In this document: piece by piece, positions 1-6,919 of the stretch
How positions within the stretch are numbered: the first letter of the stretch is position 1
Layout: each line of letters opens with the position of its first letter
From: Candidatus Fibrimonadales bacterium
GTDB taxonomy: Bacteria; Fibrobacterota; Fibrobacteria; Fibrobacterales; Fibrobacteraceae
NCBI GenBank assembly: GCA_009777135.1
Contig: WRMM01000069.1
Coordinates: 1 to 8,423, forward strand
Direction of reading: 5' to 3'
Length of the DNA: 8,423 nucleotides
Translations under genes and position numbers: made by a program
The notes under the pieces: generated by a model
Told to the model about the DNA's origin: nothing
Seen by the model: the letters and a program-made list of their open reading frames with translations, nothing else
Databases searched by the model: none

Positions 1-2
1 AA

Positions 3-596
3 TCGCTTCGATTAGATCTATTAAAGCAAAATAAAGAATTGTTATTGACTGCAAACAAACTAGAAGATGAACGAAACCATTATTTTGATAAAAGTACTAT
101 TGATGAATTGACCCAGCTTAAAAATCGCCGAGATTTTTTGGACACTTTTAAAAGATACTTGTCCAATTACCGCCAAACAGACAATTTTCTGTGTATTGCT
201 ATTATGGATATAGATTTCTTTAAAGAATATAACGATCACTACGGTCATCTTGCGGGCGATGAATGTCTTAAAAAATTAGGAGATGTGCTTAAAACTCTTC
301 AACAAGACATGAAAGTATATTCAGCCAGAGTGGGAGGCGAGGAATTTTCCTTATTATGGTTTGAAGAAAAAGCAAACAACGCAGAAAAAAATGCTTTGCA
401 AATAAAACAAAAGATAGACGACTTAAAAATGCCGCACGAAAAATCAGAAGTATCATCGAATATAACTGTAAGCATTGGAATACATATAACAGAATGCGGT
501 GCTTCAAATGATATTAATGAATTGTATAATATGGCTGATAGAGCGCTTTACAATGCAAAAAACAATGGGCGTAATCAAATAGTTATTGATGCATAA
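3..596 (+). CDS. GGDEF-domain diguanylate cyclase, 5' end outside window
   Basis: This is the C-terminal part of a diguanylate cyclase, which makes the second messenger cyclic di-GMP from two GTP. The frame is open to the left edge (codons from base 3), so the gene begins upstream. The TTG at 39 is only the first possible start inside the window, and residues below count from it. A charged, Leu-rich stretch that could be a coiled coil leads into the domain at about residue 20. Visible signatures are DELTQLKNRR (22-31), the metal-binding MDID (56-59), YGHLAGD (68-74), the active-site GGEEF (99-103), SIGIH and the closing ADRALYNAKNNGRNQI (166-181). All catalytic signatures are intact, so activity is expected. 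The allosteric RxxD inhibitory site normally just before GGEEF is absent (DMKV stands there). The sensor or receiver domain lies out of view, so the input signal is unknown. Confidence 0.93.
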   Translation, partial: SLRLDLLKQNKELLLTANKLEDERNHYFDKSTIDELTQLKNRRDFLDTFKRYLSNYRQTDNFLCIAIMDIDFFKEYNDHYGHLAGDECLKKLGDVLKTLQQDMKVYSARVGGEEFSLLWFEEKANNAEKNALQIKQKIDDLKMPHEKSEVSSNITVSIGIHITECGASNDINELYNMADRALYNAKNNGRNQIVIDA

Positions 597-608
597 AACC
601 AGGCCTCA

Positions 609-627
609 GACCCTTGCATCAAGGCTC
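609..627 (+). terminator. Possible weak hairpin after the GGDEF gene
   Basis: Thirteen bases after the GGDEF stop, CCTTG (612-616) and CAAGG (620-624) can pair around a CAT loop. AGA and TCT extend the stem beyond a C-C mismatch. No clear T-run follows (AGAATTTGAAAA), so it is a poor intrinsic terminator and may be chance or an RNA 3' end structure. Confidence 0.25.
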
Positions 628-633
628 TAGAAT

Positions 634-661
634 TTGAAAATTTAATTTTCTATCTTAATAC
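634..661 (+). promoter_or_regulatory. Weak candidate promoter of deaD
   Basis: TTGAAA (634-639) resembles a -35 box, but the best -10 match at 16 bases, TAATAC (656-661), is poor. TATCTT (651-656) is too close. The 91-base gap with a hairpin suggests that deaD has its own promoter, but the exact site is not convincing. The short AAGGA (680-684) before the ATG at 688 would be the ribosome binding site, unusually close at 3 bases. Confidence 0.25.
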
Positions 662-687
662 CCCTAAGAATTCATCCACAAGGACTT

Positions 688-2535
688 ATGTGTACTTTCG
701 CTGATTTGGGCTTATCCCAAAATATAATGAAGGCCGTTCAAAAGGCGGGCTATGAAAATCCAACTCCTATACAGGAGCAAACGATACCCTTGCTTTTGTC
801 GGGGAAAAACATGCTTGGCACGGCGCAAACAGGAACAGGCAAAACAGCGGCATTCGCATTGCCGTTGCTTTCTCGCATTGATTTTAGCGGCAAAAATCCA
901 TCAATGCTGGTTTTAACGCCCACAAGAGAGCTGGCTATACAGGTTTCTGAAGCCATCAAAAAATACTCCACATCCATGAAGGATTTTAACGTTGTGCCTG
1001 TTTACGGCGGGCAAGACATGGGAATTCAGCTCCGCGCGCTGAAACGCAATACCCAAGTTATAGTAGCAACGCCAGGTCGCTTGATAGACCATCTGAAACG
1101 CAAAACAATAGACCTCTCTGATACTCAGGCCATTGTGCTAGACGAGGCGGATGAGATGCTGGACATGGGTTTTGAGGAAGATGTGGAATACATTCTGGAA
1201 GCAACGCCAGAGAACGCTCAAAGAGCCTTATTCAGTGCTACCATGCCTACCGCTGTGCAGCAAATTGTAGCCAAATATCTGGGCGAATATGAAACCATAA
1301 GAATAGCAGGCAAAACAGCGACTGTGGAAAAAATTCGCCAACGCTATTTGCCAGTTCGCCAAGAGCAAAAGATGGAGGCTCTTACAAGAGTTTTGGAAAA
1401 CGAAGAATTTGAGGGAATGCTTATTTTTGTTCGCACCAAGCAAGCTACCGCCGAGGTAGCGGAGCGTTTGGAAGCTAGAGGCTTTAACGCCGTTCCGCTT
1501 TCAGGAGACTTGGCGCAAAGCCTTAGGGAACGCACTTTGAACCGCCTCAAAGAAGGCAAAATAGACATTGTTGTTGCAACCGACGTTGCAGCCCGAGGCT
1601 TGGATGTAGACAGAATAACCCACGTTCTAAACTACGATATTCCCTACGACACGGAATCTTACGTTCATCGCATAGGCCGCACAGGACGAGCTGGCAGAGA
1701 CGGCAATGCCATATTGTTTGTGACTCCAAGAGAAAACCGGCTGCTTTCGATGATAGAGAAAGAAACTCGCCAAAAAATGGAAAAAATGAATTTGCCCACA
1801 GGCGAACAAATCAGCGATAAGAGAGTGGCAAAATTCAAGGAAGAAATCACAAAAATGGTTCAGGAACAGAGCGATGATTTAAAAAACTTCCGAGACTTGA
1901 TACAAAATCTGGCTATGGAACAGGCCTTGGATATAACGGATATTGCTGCCGCTTTGGCGTATATGAGCCAAGAAGAGCAGCCGTTGTTCCCAAAAATGGA
2001 ACCGCTAGACACTTCCGTTGCTGAACGTGGCGGTCGCTTTGAGCGCGGAGAACGCAGGGAACGTGGTGAGCGCGGCGAACGTGGCGGCCGCAGAGAACGC
2101 GGGGAACGCGGCGATAGATTTGGCGACCGATTTGGTGATATGAACCCTCCAGAATCCGGTATGGAGCGTTATTATTTGGGCGTTGGCAGAATAGACAATG
2201 TAACTCCGAGAGACATTGTAGGCGCCATTGCAAACGAAGCGGATTTGGAATCTAAATACATTGGCCATATAAAATTATTCGACAAATTCAGCACAGTTGA
2301 TTTGCCGGAATCCATGCCAGAAGATGTTCTGAAAATCCTTAGCAGAATGACCATCAAAAACCGCCCCTCCAAAATAAGGCTAATGACGGACGAACCGCCG
2401 CCAAGAGCGGACAGGGACAGAGGCGGTCGCGGCGACCGCGGCGACCGAAATGACCGCGGCAGAGGCGGAGGCAGAAAGCCTTTCAGAGGCGACGACCAGC
2501 CGCCAAGAAGAACGAGGCGGTTTGGGCGGCATTAA
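688..2535 (+). CDS. deaD: ATP-dependent DEAD-box RNA helicase, DeaD/CsdA type
   Basis: A cytoplasmic RNA helicase of 615 residues that uses ATP to unwind or remodel RNA. In the DeaD/CsdA family this serves ribosome assembly, mRNA turnover and growth in the cold. All helicase motifs are present in order: Q-motif region with PTPIQ (25-29), AQTGTGKT (46-53), PTREL (78-82), TPGR (128-131), DEAD (152-155), SAT (183-185), LIFVRT (245-250), ARGLD (302-306) and HRIGRTGR (327-334). A helical linker (about 350-440) follows, then an RG/RE-rich segment (446-485), a DbpA/CsdA-like RRM fold (about 491-568, with YYLGVGRIDNVTPRDIVGAI) and a second RG/RD-rich tail (569-615). The length is close to that of E. 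coli DeaD (about 630). The ATG at 688 places FADLGLS at the expected N-terminus. The RRM supports DeaD rather than the shorter RhlE, although DbpA-like specificity for 23S rRNA cannot be excluded. Confidence 0.95.
   Translation: MCTFADLGLSQNIMKAVQKAGYENPTPIQEQTIPLLLSGKNMLGTAQTGTGKTAAFALPLLSRIDFSGKNPSMLVLTPTRELAIQVSEAIKKYSTSMKDFNVVPVYGGQDMGIQLRALKRNTQVIVATPGRLIDHLKRKTIDLSDTQAIVLDEADEMLDMGFEEDVEYILEATPENAQRALFSATMPTAVQQIVAKYLGEYETIRIAGKTATVEKIRQRYLPVRQEQKMEALTRVLENEEFEGMLIFVRTKQATAEVAERLEARGFNAVPLSGDLAQSLRERTLNRLKEGKIDIVVATDVAARGLDVDRITHVLNYDIPYDTESYVHRIGRTGRAGRDGNAILFVTPRENRLLSMIEKETRQKMEKMNLPTGEQISDKRVAKFKEEITKMVQEQSDDLKNFRDLIQNLAMEQALDITDIAAALAYMSQEEQPLFPKMEPLDTSVAERGGRFERGERRERGERGERGGRRERGERGDRFGDRFGDMNPPESGMERYYLGVGRIDNVTPRDIVGAIANEADLESKYIGHIKLFDKFSTVDLPESMPEDVLKILSRMTIKNRPSKIRLMTDEPPPRADRDRGGRGDRGDRNDRGRGGGRKPFRGDDQPPRRTRRFGRH
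2023..2142 (+). repeat. Degenerate RG/RE-encoding repeat inside deaD
   Basis: Codons 446-485 of the helicase encode many Arg-Gly and Glu-Arg-Gly units, written with alternating CGC/CGT, GGC/GGT/GGG/GGA and GAG/GAA codons. The result is an imperfect tandem array of roughly 9-12 base units (GAACGTGGC, GAGCGCGGC and similar). The codon mixture shows selection on the protein rather than recent DNA duplication. RG-rich segments in RNA helicases commonly bind RNA without sequence specificity. Confidence 0.75.
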
Positions 2536-2560
2536 GAAATCTGATAATTCAGCGAAATTG

Positions 2561-2592
2561 AGTGGGATTTATTGAAATTAATCCTACTTTAT
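2561..2592 (+). terminator. Probable intrinsic terminator of deaD
   Basis: AGTGGGATT (2561-2569) pairs with AATCCTACT (2580-2588) over nine base pairs, one of them G-U, around a 10-base loop. A short TTTAT follows. It lies 25 bases after the deaD stop and before the next promoter, as expected for a terminator. The stem is only moderately GC-rich and the T-run is short, so efficiency is uncertain. Confidence 0.5.
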
Positions 2593-2617
2593 AACTATAC
2601 AATTTTATTACGATATA

Positions 2618-2646
2618 TTGACAAAAGCCAAAAATTAAATTATATT
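2618..2646 (+). promoter_or_regulatory. Near-consensus sigma-70 promoter of the lipoprotein gene
   Basis: A perfect -35 TTGACA (2618-2623), a 17-base spacer and a -10 TATATT (2641-2646) predict transcription from about base 2653. This leaves a leader of about 34 bases carrying AGAGAGG (2671-2677), nine bases before the ATG at 2687. The predicted transcript start falls on the upstream in-frame ATG at 2654, which argues against that ATG as the real start. Confidence 0.82.
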
Positions 2647-2686
2647 TACTATTATGTGTTTCTTTAAAAAAGAGAGGTTCTTTATT

Positions 2687-3910
2687 ATGAACAAGTTCTT
2701 TACCCCGGTTATTGCTTTAACGGCAGTAGCGTTTATTTCAATCACGGTCTCTTGTTCCAGCGTTGACGATGCTCTAAATGACAAAGCGTTTTGCGATGGC
2801 AATGAGTATAGCAAGGCAACTCAATTTTGCAATGCCAATACAATATACGAAAAATGCAGCGACAAGGAATATAACCCGGTCAGCTATGTTTGCTCCAATG
2901 GCACTGTAGTTCCTAAAGAAGAAAATAATAATTCCAGCTCCAGCGACGGCAGCAATCCTAATCAAAGCTCCAGCGGCGGCACTAAGGTTGGCGAATGCAA
3001 AGATTTTCAAGGTCGCATATTATTTTGCCAATATGAAGACGGCTGTTTTATGATGGATGACAGATATGGCGGCGAGCCTGAAGACAGCAGCTGGACTTGC
3101 GCTCAGCATATTTCAAATTGCGAAACTTATGGTTCCTTATATACCGGTGTCTCTGGCTTAACAGAAGATAACGGCTGGGGCAAAAATTTAACATGCAGCA
3201 ATCAAGGCGGTGCTCCAGCTGGAGACAGTCCCATTATGGGAAATGGCGGTTCTTTGTGGGGACCGGACGCAGACAAATTCGGAGGCTTGCAAGTTCAAAC
3301 TCCGGCTGTGCTTGCCTGCAAGGCACAGCATGGCGAGGCTTACTGGGGTGATAATGTCCCTTGCAGAGACGCTGGCTGGTGGTTTGGTTTCGTATACACA
3401 AATACAGATGACGCAAATGCAAGCGTAGAAGCCAAGATAAATGACAGTTACACGAAATTTAGTGATGTTGATGTCCCTTTAGCCAATGCCGATGGCGTAT
3501 CACGCATAGATTCTGATGCTTTAAGAGTTAAGTTTACGGCAGACGCTGGAGATAATGGAGCGGGCATATCTTTTGACTTAAAAGCTTCAAAAGCATCAGA
3601 AGATATAAGTGCCAAAAATGGATTTTGCATAACTTACACCAGCACCGCCTCTATTATACTCGACATGGACCCGGATGCGCCACATGATTACAATACTTGG
3701 CTTGTAGAGCTTCCTGCCTCTGCAACTAAGAGAGTTGAAAATCTTCCGTGGTCTAAATTTAGAAGTAGCTGGCTCCCGCAAACTCATGATTTAAAGACTG
3801 CAACCTCTAAAGCAATAAACGTTAAAATTCGGCTTGCAAGCGATGCTTCAGTAGACAAAACCGCTGATTTTGCTCTTATGCAGCTCGGCTGGCTTAACGA
3901 GTGCAATTAA
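2687..3910 (+). CDS. Fibrobacter-type secreted lipoprotein with C-terminal beta-rich domain
   Basis: A 407-residue predicted lipoprotein. I chose the ATG at 2687 because AGAGAGG lies nine bases upstream and it yields a clean signal peptide: MNK, a hydrophobic stretch (4-22) and the lipobox TVSC with Cys23 as the lipidated residue. The ATG at 2654 would add 11 residues. Two 21-residue repeats follow, each Cys-x11-Cys (C36/C48 and C57/C69) with an aromatic Tyr between them. Next come an Asn/Ser/Gly linker (about 78-99), a Cys-rich middle (C104-C226) and a C-terminal domain (about 228-404) with WWFGF, GFCITYTS and PWSKF. The last domain resembles the galactose-binding-like or carbohydrate-binding beta-sandwich modules common in Fibrobacter, but I see no catalytic motif. 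The 14 mature cysteines besides C23 suggest disulphides outside the cytoplasm. It is probably exposed on the envelope, perhaps binding plant polysaccharide. This function is inferred. Confidence 0.8.
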   Translation: MNKFFTPVIALTAVAFISITVSCSSVDDALNDKAFCDGNEYSKATQFCNANTIYEKCSDKEYNPVSYVCSNGTVVPKEENNNSSSSDGSNPNQSSSGGTKVGECKDFQGRILFCQYEDGCFMMDDRYGGEPEDSSWTCAQHISNCETYGSLYTGVSGLTEDNGWGKNLTCSNQGGAPAGDSPIMGNGGSLWGPDADKFGGLQVQTPAVLACKAQHGEAYWGDNVPCRDAGWWFGFVYTNTDDANASVEAKINDSYTKFSDVDVPLANADGVSRIDSDALRVKFTADAGDNGAGISFDLKASKASEDISAKNGFCITYTSTASIILDMDPDAPHDYNTWLVELPASATKRVENLPWSKFRSSWLPQTHDLKTATSKAINVKIRLASDASVDKTADFALMQLGWLNECN

Positions 3911-3917
3911 CCTAACA

Positions 3918-3941
3918 AAAGAGGGCGCAACAGCCCTCTTT
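3918..3941. terminator. Bidirectional terminator between the lipoprotein gene and ettA
   Basis: AAAGAGGGC (3918-3926) and GCCCTCTTT (3933-3941) form a perfect nine-pair stem around the six-base loop GCAACA. The arms end in A-run and T-run, so a U-tract follows the GC core on either strand. It begins seven bases after the lipoprotein stop and overlaps the ettA stop codon (complement of 3940-3942), so the two convergent genes share it. Confidence 0.87.
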
Positions 3942-5628
3942 ACCTCTTCAGCGCCTTATACTTAATTGGCTTTGGATTGTTTGCATCAACGCCCATGCGT
4001 TTGTGGTAATCGGCTTCGTATTCAGTCCAGTTGCCCTCGTACCATACCGCTTTAGAATCGCCTTCAAAAGCGAGAATGTGCGTTGCAATGCGGTCCAAAA
4101 ACCATCTATCGTGAGAAATAACCACAGCGCAGCCGGCAAAATTCAAAATTGCCTGCTCCAATGCCTGCAAAGTTTCAATGTCCAAATCATTTGTAGGCTC
4201 ATCAAGCAAAAGCAGGTTGCCTGGCATTTGCAAATTCTTTGCCATCAAAACGCGGTTTCTCATTCCGCCAGAAAGCTGCGATAATTTCTTTTGCTGATCG
4301 CTGCCGGCAAAATTGAACAGCCCGCAATAAGCGCGCGCATTCATTTTTCTGTCGCCGATAGTAATATCATCGCGACCGCCGGAAATTTCCTCAAAAACGG
4401 TATTGTTGTCGTTCAGAGAATCCCTGCCCTGCTCCATGGAAATAATCTCCACAGTTTCACCAAGCTTAAAAGAACCCGAATCTGCTTTTTCCTGACCCAA
4501 AATCATTCTGAAAAGCGTTGTTTTGCCAGCGCCGTTAGGACCTATAATGCCAACAATCCCAGAGCGCGGGAGTTGGAAATTCAAGTTTTCGTAAAGCAGT
4601 TTGTCGCCATAAGCCTTTGAAATTCCATTTGCTTCTATAACAATATCGCCAAGCCGCTTTCCATTCGCAATCGCAATTTGAGCAACCTTGTACTGCTCCT
4701 TTTTTTCTTGGCTCAAAAGCTCTTCGTAAGATTTCAAACGCGCCTTGGACTTAGCCTGCCTTGCCTTGGGGCTGGACTTTACCCATTCCTGTTCTCTTGC
4801 AAGCCGCTTTTGCCTATCGCTTTCGCCTTTTTCATCTTTGCGCATCCTTTCAAGTTTCTGATCCAGCCACTGCGCATAGTTACCCTGCCAAGGTATGCCG
4901 CGCCCGTGGTCAAGTTCCAAAATCCAGCCAGTTACATTATCCAAAAAGTAGCGGTCGTGAGTTACCAGAATAACCGAGCCTTTATATTCCTTCAAATGCC
5001 GTTCAAGCCAAGCAACGGATTCCGCATCCAAGTGGTTAGTTGGTTCGTCAAGCAAAAGCAAATCGGGTTCTTCCAAAAGCAGGCGGCAAAGCGCAACGCG
5101 GCGTTTTTCTCCGCCAGAAAGATTAGTGACCTGCCAATCGCCCGGCGGGCAGCGCAAGGCATCCATGGCAATTTCAACCGAGCGGTCCAAATCCCACAGA
5201 TTTTCCGCATCAATTTTATTTTGCAGCCTTTCCATCTCTTCTGAAAGCTTTTCCATTTTTTCGCCTTCAGCTTCGCCCATAAGCATGGCAACTTCGTTAT
5301 AGCGGTCTAAAATTTTCTGCTTTGCCGCAACCGCAACCATAATATTTTCCTTAACGGAAAGCTCTGCATTAAGCTGCGGCTCTTGAGACAGATAGCCAGC
5401 GGTGCGGCCATTCTCTATCCACGCCTCGCCTTGAAAATCCTTGTCTATGCCAGCCATAATGCGCAGCAGCGTTGATTTTCCGCTGCCATTTACGCCTATA
5501 ATTCCAATCTTTGCGCCATAATAAAAGCTCAAAGAAATATCTTTAAGCACCTCTTTATCGGGCGGATATTTTTTGCACACCTTGTGCATATAAAAAACAA
5601 ATTTTTCGGGGGTTTTATTTTCTGCCAT
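3940..5628 (-). CDS. ettA: Energy-dependent translational throttle protein EttA (ABC-F)
   Basis: A soluble ABC-F ATPase that, in the EttA family, binds the ribosomal E site and gates entry into elongation according to ATP/ADP level. It is not a transporter, as there are no membrane segments. The 562 residues contain two ATPase domains. First: Walker A GVNGSGKST (45-53), signature LSGGE (170-174), DEPTNHLD (194-201), H-loop His224. Second: GPNGAGKTT (363-371), LSGGM (452-456), DEPTNDLD (476-483), His506. The Lys/Arg-rich linker (about 250-310) corresponds to the P-site tRNA interaction motif. The opening FVFYMHKV and PPDKEVLKDISLSF, and the ending PIKYKAL, match E. coli EttA (555 residues) almost end to end. 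The ATG at 5628 fits this length. An in-frame ATG at 5655 would add nine residues, and neither has a clear Shine-Dalgarno. The second signature carries Met in place of the usual Glu. Confidence 0.94.
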   Translation of the reverse strand: MAENKTPEKFVFYMHKVCKKYPPDKEVLKDISLSFYYGAKIGIIGVNGSGKSTLLRIMAGIDKDFQGEAWIENGRTAGYLSQEPQLNAELSVKENIMVAVAAKQKILDRYNEVAMLMGEAEGEKMEKLSEEMERLQNKIDAENLWDLDRSVEIAMDALRCPPGDWQVTNLSGGEKRRVALCRLLLEEPDLLLLDEPTNHLDAESVAWLERHLKEYKGSVILVTHDRYFLDNVTGWILELDHGRGIPWQGNYAQWLDQKLERMRKDEKGESDRQKRLAREQEWVKSSPKARQAKSKARLKSYEELLSQEKKEQYKVAQIAIANGKRLGDIVIEANGISKAYGDKLLYENLNFQLPRSGIVGIIGPNGAGKTTLFRMILGQEKADSGSFKLGETVEIISMEQGRDSLNDNNTVFEEISGGRDDITIGDRKMNARAYCGLFNFAGSDQQKKLSQLSGGMRNRVLMAKNLQMPGNLLLLDEPTNDLDIETLQALEQAILNFAGCAVVISHDRWFLDRIATHILAFEGDSKAVWYEGNWTEYEADYHKRMGVDANNPKPIKYKALKR

Positions 5629-5665
5629 GGGGGACAATGTAGAAAAATATTTCATCGCTATTTTT

Positions 5666-5694
5666 TTGATATGTTTGTCTTGCTTTTCTATATT
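5666..5694 (+). promoter_or_regulatory. Promoter of the aldo/keto reductase gene
   Basis: TTGATA (5666-5671), a 17-base spacer and TATATT (5689-5694) predict transcription from about 5701. The leader is about 60 bases and ends in a strong AAGGAG (5748-5753), seven bases before the ATG at 5761. The site lies in the 132-base divergent gap. I found no equally good promoter for ettA on the opposite strand. Confidence 0.72.
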
Positions 5695-5760
5695 TACGCT
5701 TATGGAACTATCCTTTGAAATCAATAAACTAAAAAAATCCTCACAAAAAGGAGAGAAAAT

Positions 5761-6864
5761 ATGATGCAGTACAGAGATTACGGCAAAACTGGCAAAAAAG
5801 TATCTTTGCTTGGCTTTGGAGGGATGCGTTTTGATGAGATAGACAATCATGACAAGTGCGTTGAAATGATGGTTTATGCAGCGCGTGGCGGCATAAATTA
5901 TTTTGATACTGCGCCGGGATATTTTGAAACCAAAAGCGAAACGGTTTATGGCAAAGGCTTGGCAGAGTTGCGCAGGCAAGGTTTGCCCTATTATGTTGCC
6001 ACAAAAACCTTTCAATCCGATGAATCGGAAATTCGCAGAGAGGTGGAGGCTTCTTTGAAAAGGCTGGATGTGCCGGCAATAGATTTTTACCATATTTGGT
6101 GCATAACGAGTTTGGAAAACTGGAATGAACGCAAAAATAAAGGCATAATAAAAACTTTTCAGAAATTGAAAGAAGAAAAGCTTATAAATCATATATGCGT
6201 TTCTACTCATTTAATTCAAAACAACATTGCCGAGCTTTTTACCGAGCCGGTATTTGAAGGAGTTCTGTTTGGCTATTCTGCGTATAATTTCAAAACTCGC
6301 GAAAAAGCCTTTGATGTTGTGGAGCAGAATAATTTGGGCGCTGTGATAATGAACCCTCTCGGCGGCAGTCTCATTCCTAAAAACCCGAATCTTTGCAAAT
6401 TTTTGCTGAAAGACGGCGAGGAATGCAATAAGGAAAATGCGGTTAAGGCAGCCTTGCAGTTTTTGTGGGACCACAAGTCTTTGTCTGTTGCGTTGGTAGG
6501 TTTTGCAAACAAAGAAGAAATTGATTTGGCATTAAACGCAATGGACGCATACAAGCCCAGAACGGAAGCAGAACTTGCGGCGGTAAAAGCTAATTCCGAT
6601 AAATCCTTTGAAGGAATTTGCACAGGCTGCTCTTATTGCGAAAACTGCCCTCAAGAAATTCCAATTCCAAAATTCATGGATGCCTACAACAGAAAAATTC
6701 TGGAAACAGACGACCACCATATTTACAACCAGCTCAAATGGCACTGGAACCTGTCGCCAGAGATAGCCAGTGCCTGCACCCAATGCGGAAGCTGCGAAGC
6801 AGCTTGCACGCAGCATTTGAACATTATGGAGCGGCTGGAGTATATTGCGGGGAATATGACGTGA
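5761..6864 (+). CDS. Aldo/keto reductase with two C-terminal 4Fe-4S motifs
   Basis: A 367-residue cytoplasmic oxidoreductase: an aldo/keto reductase barrel fused to a ferredoxin-like C-terminus. The barrel starts with YRDYGKTGKKVSLLGFGGMR. The usual catalytic tetrad can be placed at Asp49 and Tyr54 (FDTAPGY), Lys82 (ATKTF) and His111 (FYHIW). Residues 287-296 give Cys-x2-Cys-x2-Cys-x2-Cys-Pro, and 339-349 give Cys-x2-Cys-x2-Cys-x3-Cys, together enough for two [4Fe-4S] clusters. This architecture is common in strict anaerobes, and the substrate is generally unknown. Possible electron exchange with ferredoxin is inference. The start is firm (AAGGAG, seven bases), though the next codon is also ATG. 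It is divergent from ettA and 55 bases ahead of a sugar kinase, with no clear terminator between, so the two could be co-transcribed. Confidence 0.92.
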   Translation: MMQYRDYGKTGKKVSLLGFGGMRFDEIDNHDKCVEMMVYAARGGINYFDTAPGYFETKSETVYGKGLAELRRQGLPYYVATKTFQSDESEIRREVEASLKRLDVPAIDFYHIWCITSLENWNERKNKGIIKTFQKLKEEKLINHICVSTHLIQNNIAELFTEPVFEGVLFGYSAYNFKTREKAFDVVEQNNLGAVIMNPLGGSLIPKNPNLCKFLLKDGEECNKENAVKAALQFLWDHKSLSVALVGFANKEEIDLALNAMDAYKPRTEAELAAVKANSDKSFEGICTGCSYCENCPQEIPIPKFMDAYNRKILETDDHHIYNQLKWHWNLSPEIASACTQCGSCEAACTQHLNIMERLEYIAGNMT

Positions 6865-6868
6865 ATTT

Positions 6869-6897
6869 TTTAACCTATTTTCGCATTTTTGTAAAAT
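6869..6897 (+). promoter_or_regulatory. Weak candidate promoter before the sugar kinase
   Basis: TAAAAT (6892-6897) is a reasonable -10 box, but the -35 at 17 bases, TTTAAC (6869-6874), is poor. The 55-base AT-rich gap has no obvious terminator, so read-through from the reductase gene is equally possible. Confidence 0.25.
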
Positions 6898-6919
6898 TCC
6901 CCATACAAAAACAGAGGAA

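Noticed and set aside
1913..2233. 106-codon open frame on the minus strand opposite the RG-rich part of deaD
   Set aside because: Its Arg/Cys/His-rich composition is the shadow of the repetitive RG codons.
2536..2653. Riboswitch or small RNA between deaD and the lipoprotein gene
   Set aside because: Apart from the probable terminator and the promoter, only AT-rich sequence without further convincing pairing is visible.
2654..2686. Upstream ATG as start of the lipoprotein
   Set aside because: It coincides with the predicted transcript start, has no ribosome binding site, and would put charged residues ahead of a complete signal peptide.
4678..5244. 188-codon open frame on the plus strand inside ettA
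   Set aside because: It is antisense to conserved ATPase motifs, shows no recognisable domain or ribosome binding site, and is explained by the codon composition of ettA.
5629..6210. Upstream extension of the ettA frame by almost 200 codons on the minus strand
   Set aside because: It runs antisense through the well-supported reductase gene, has no EttA similarity, and the family N-terminus (FVFYMHKV) begins just after the ATG at 5628.
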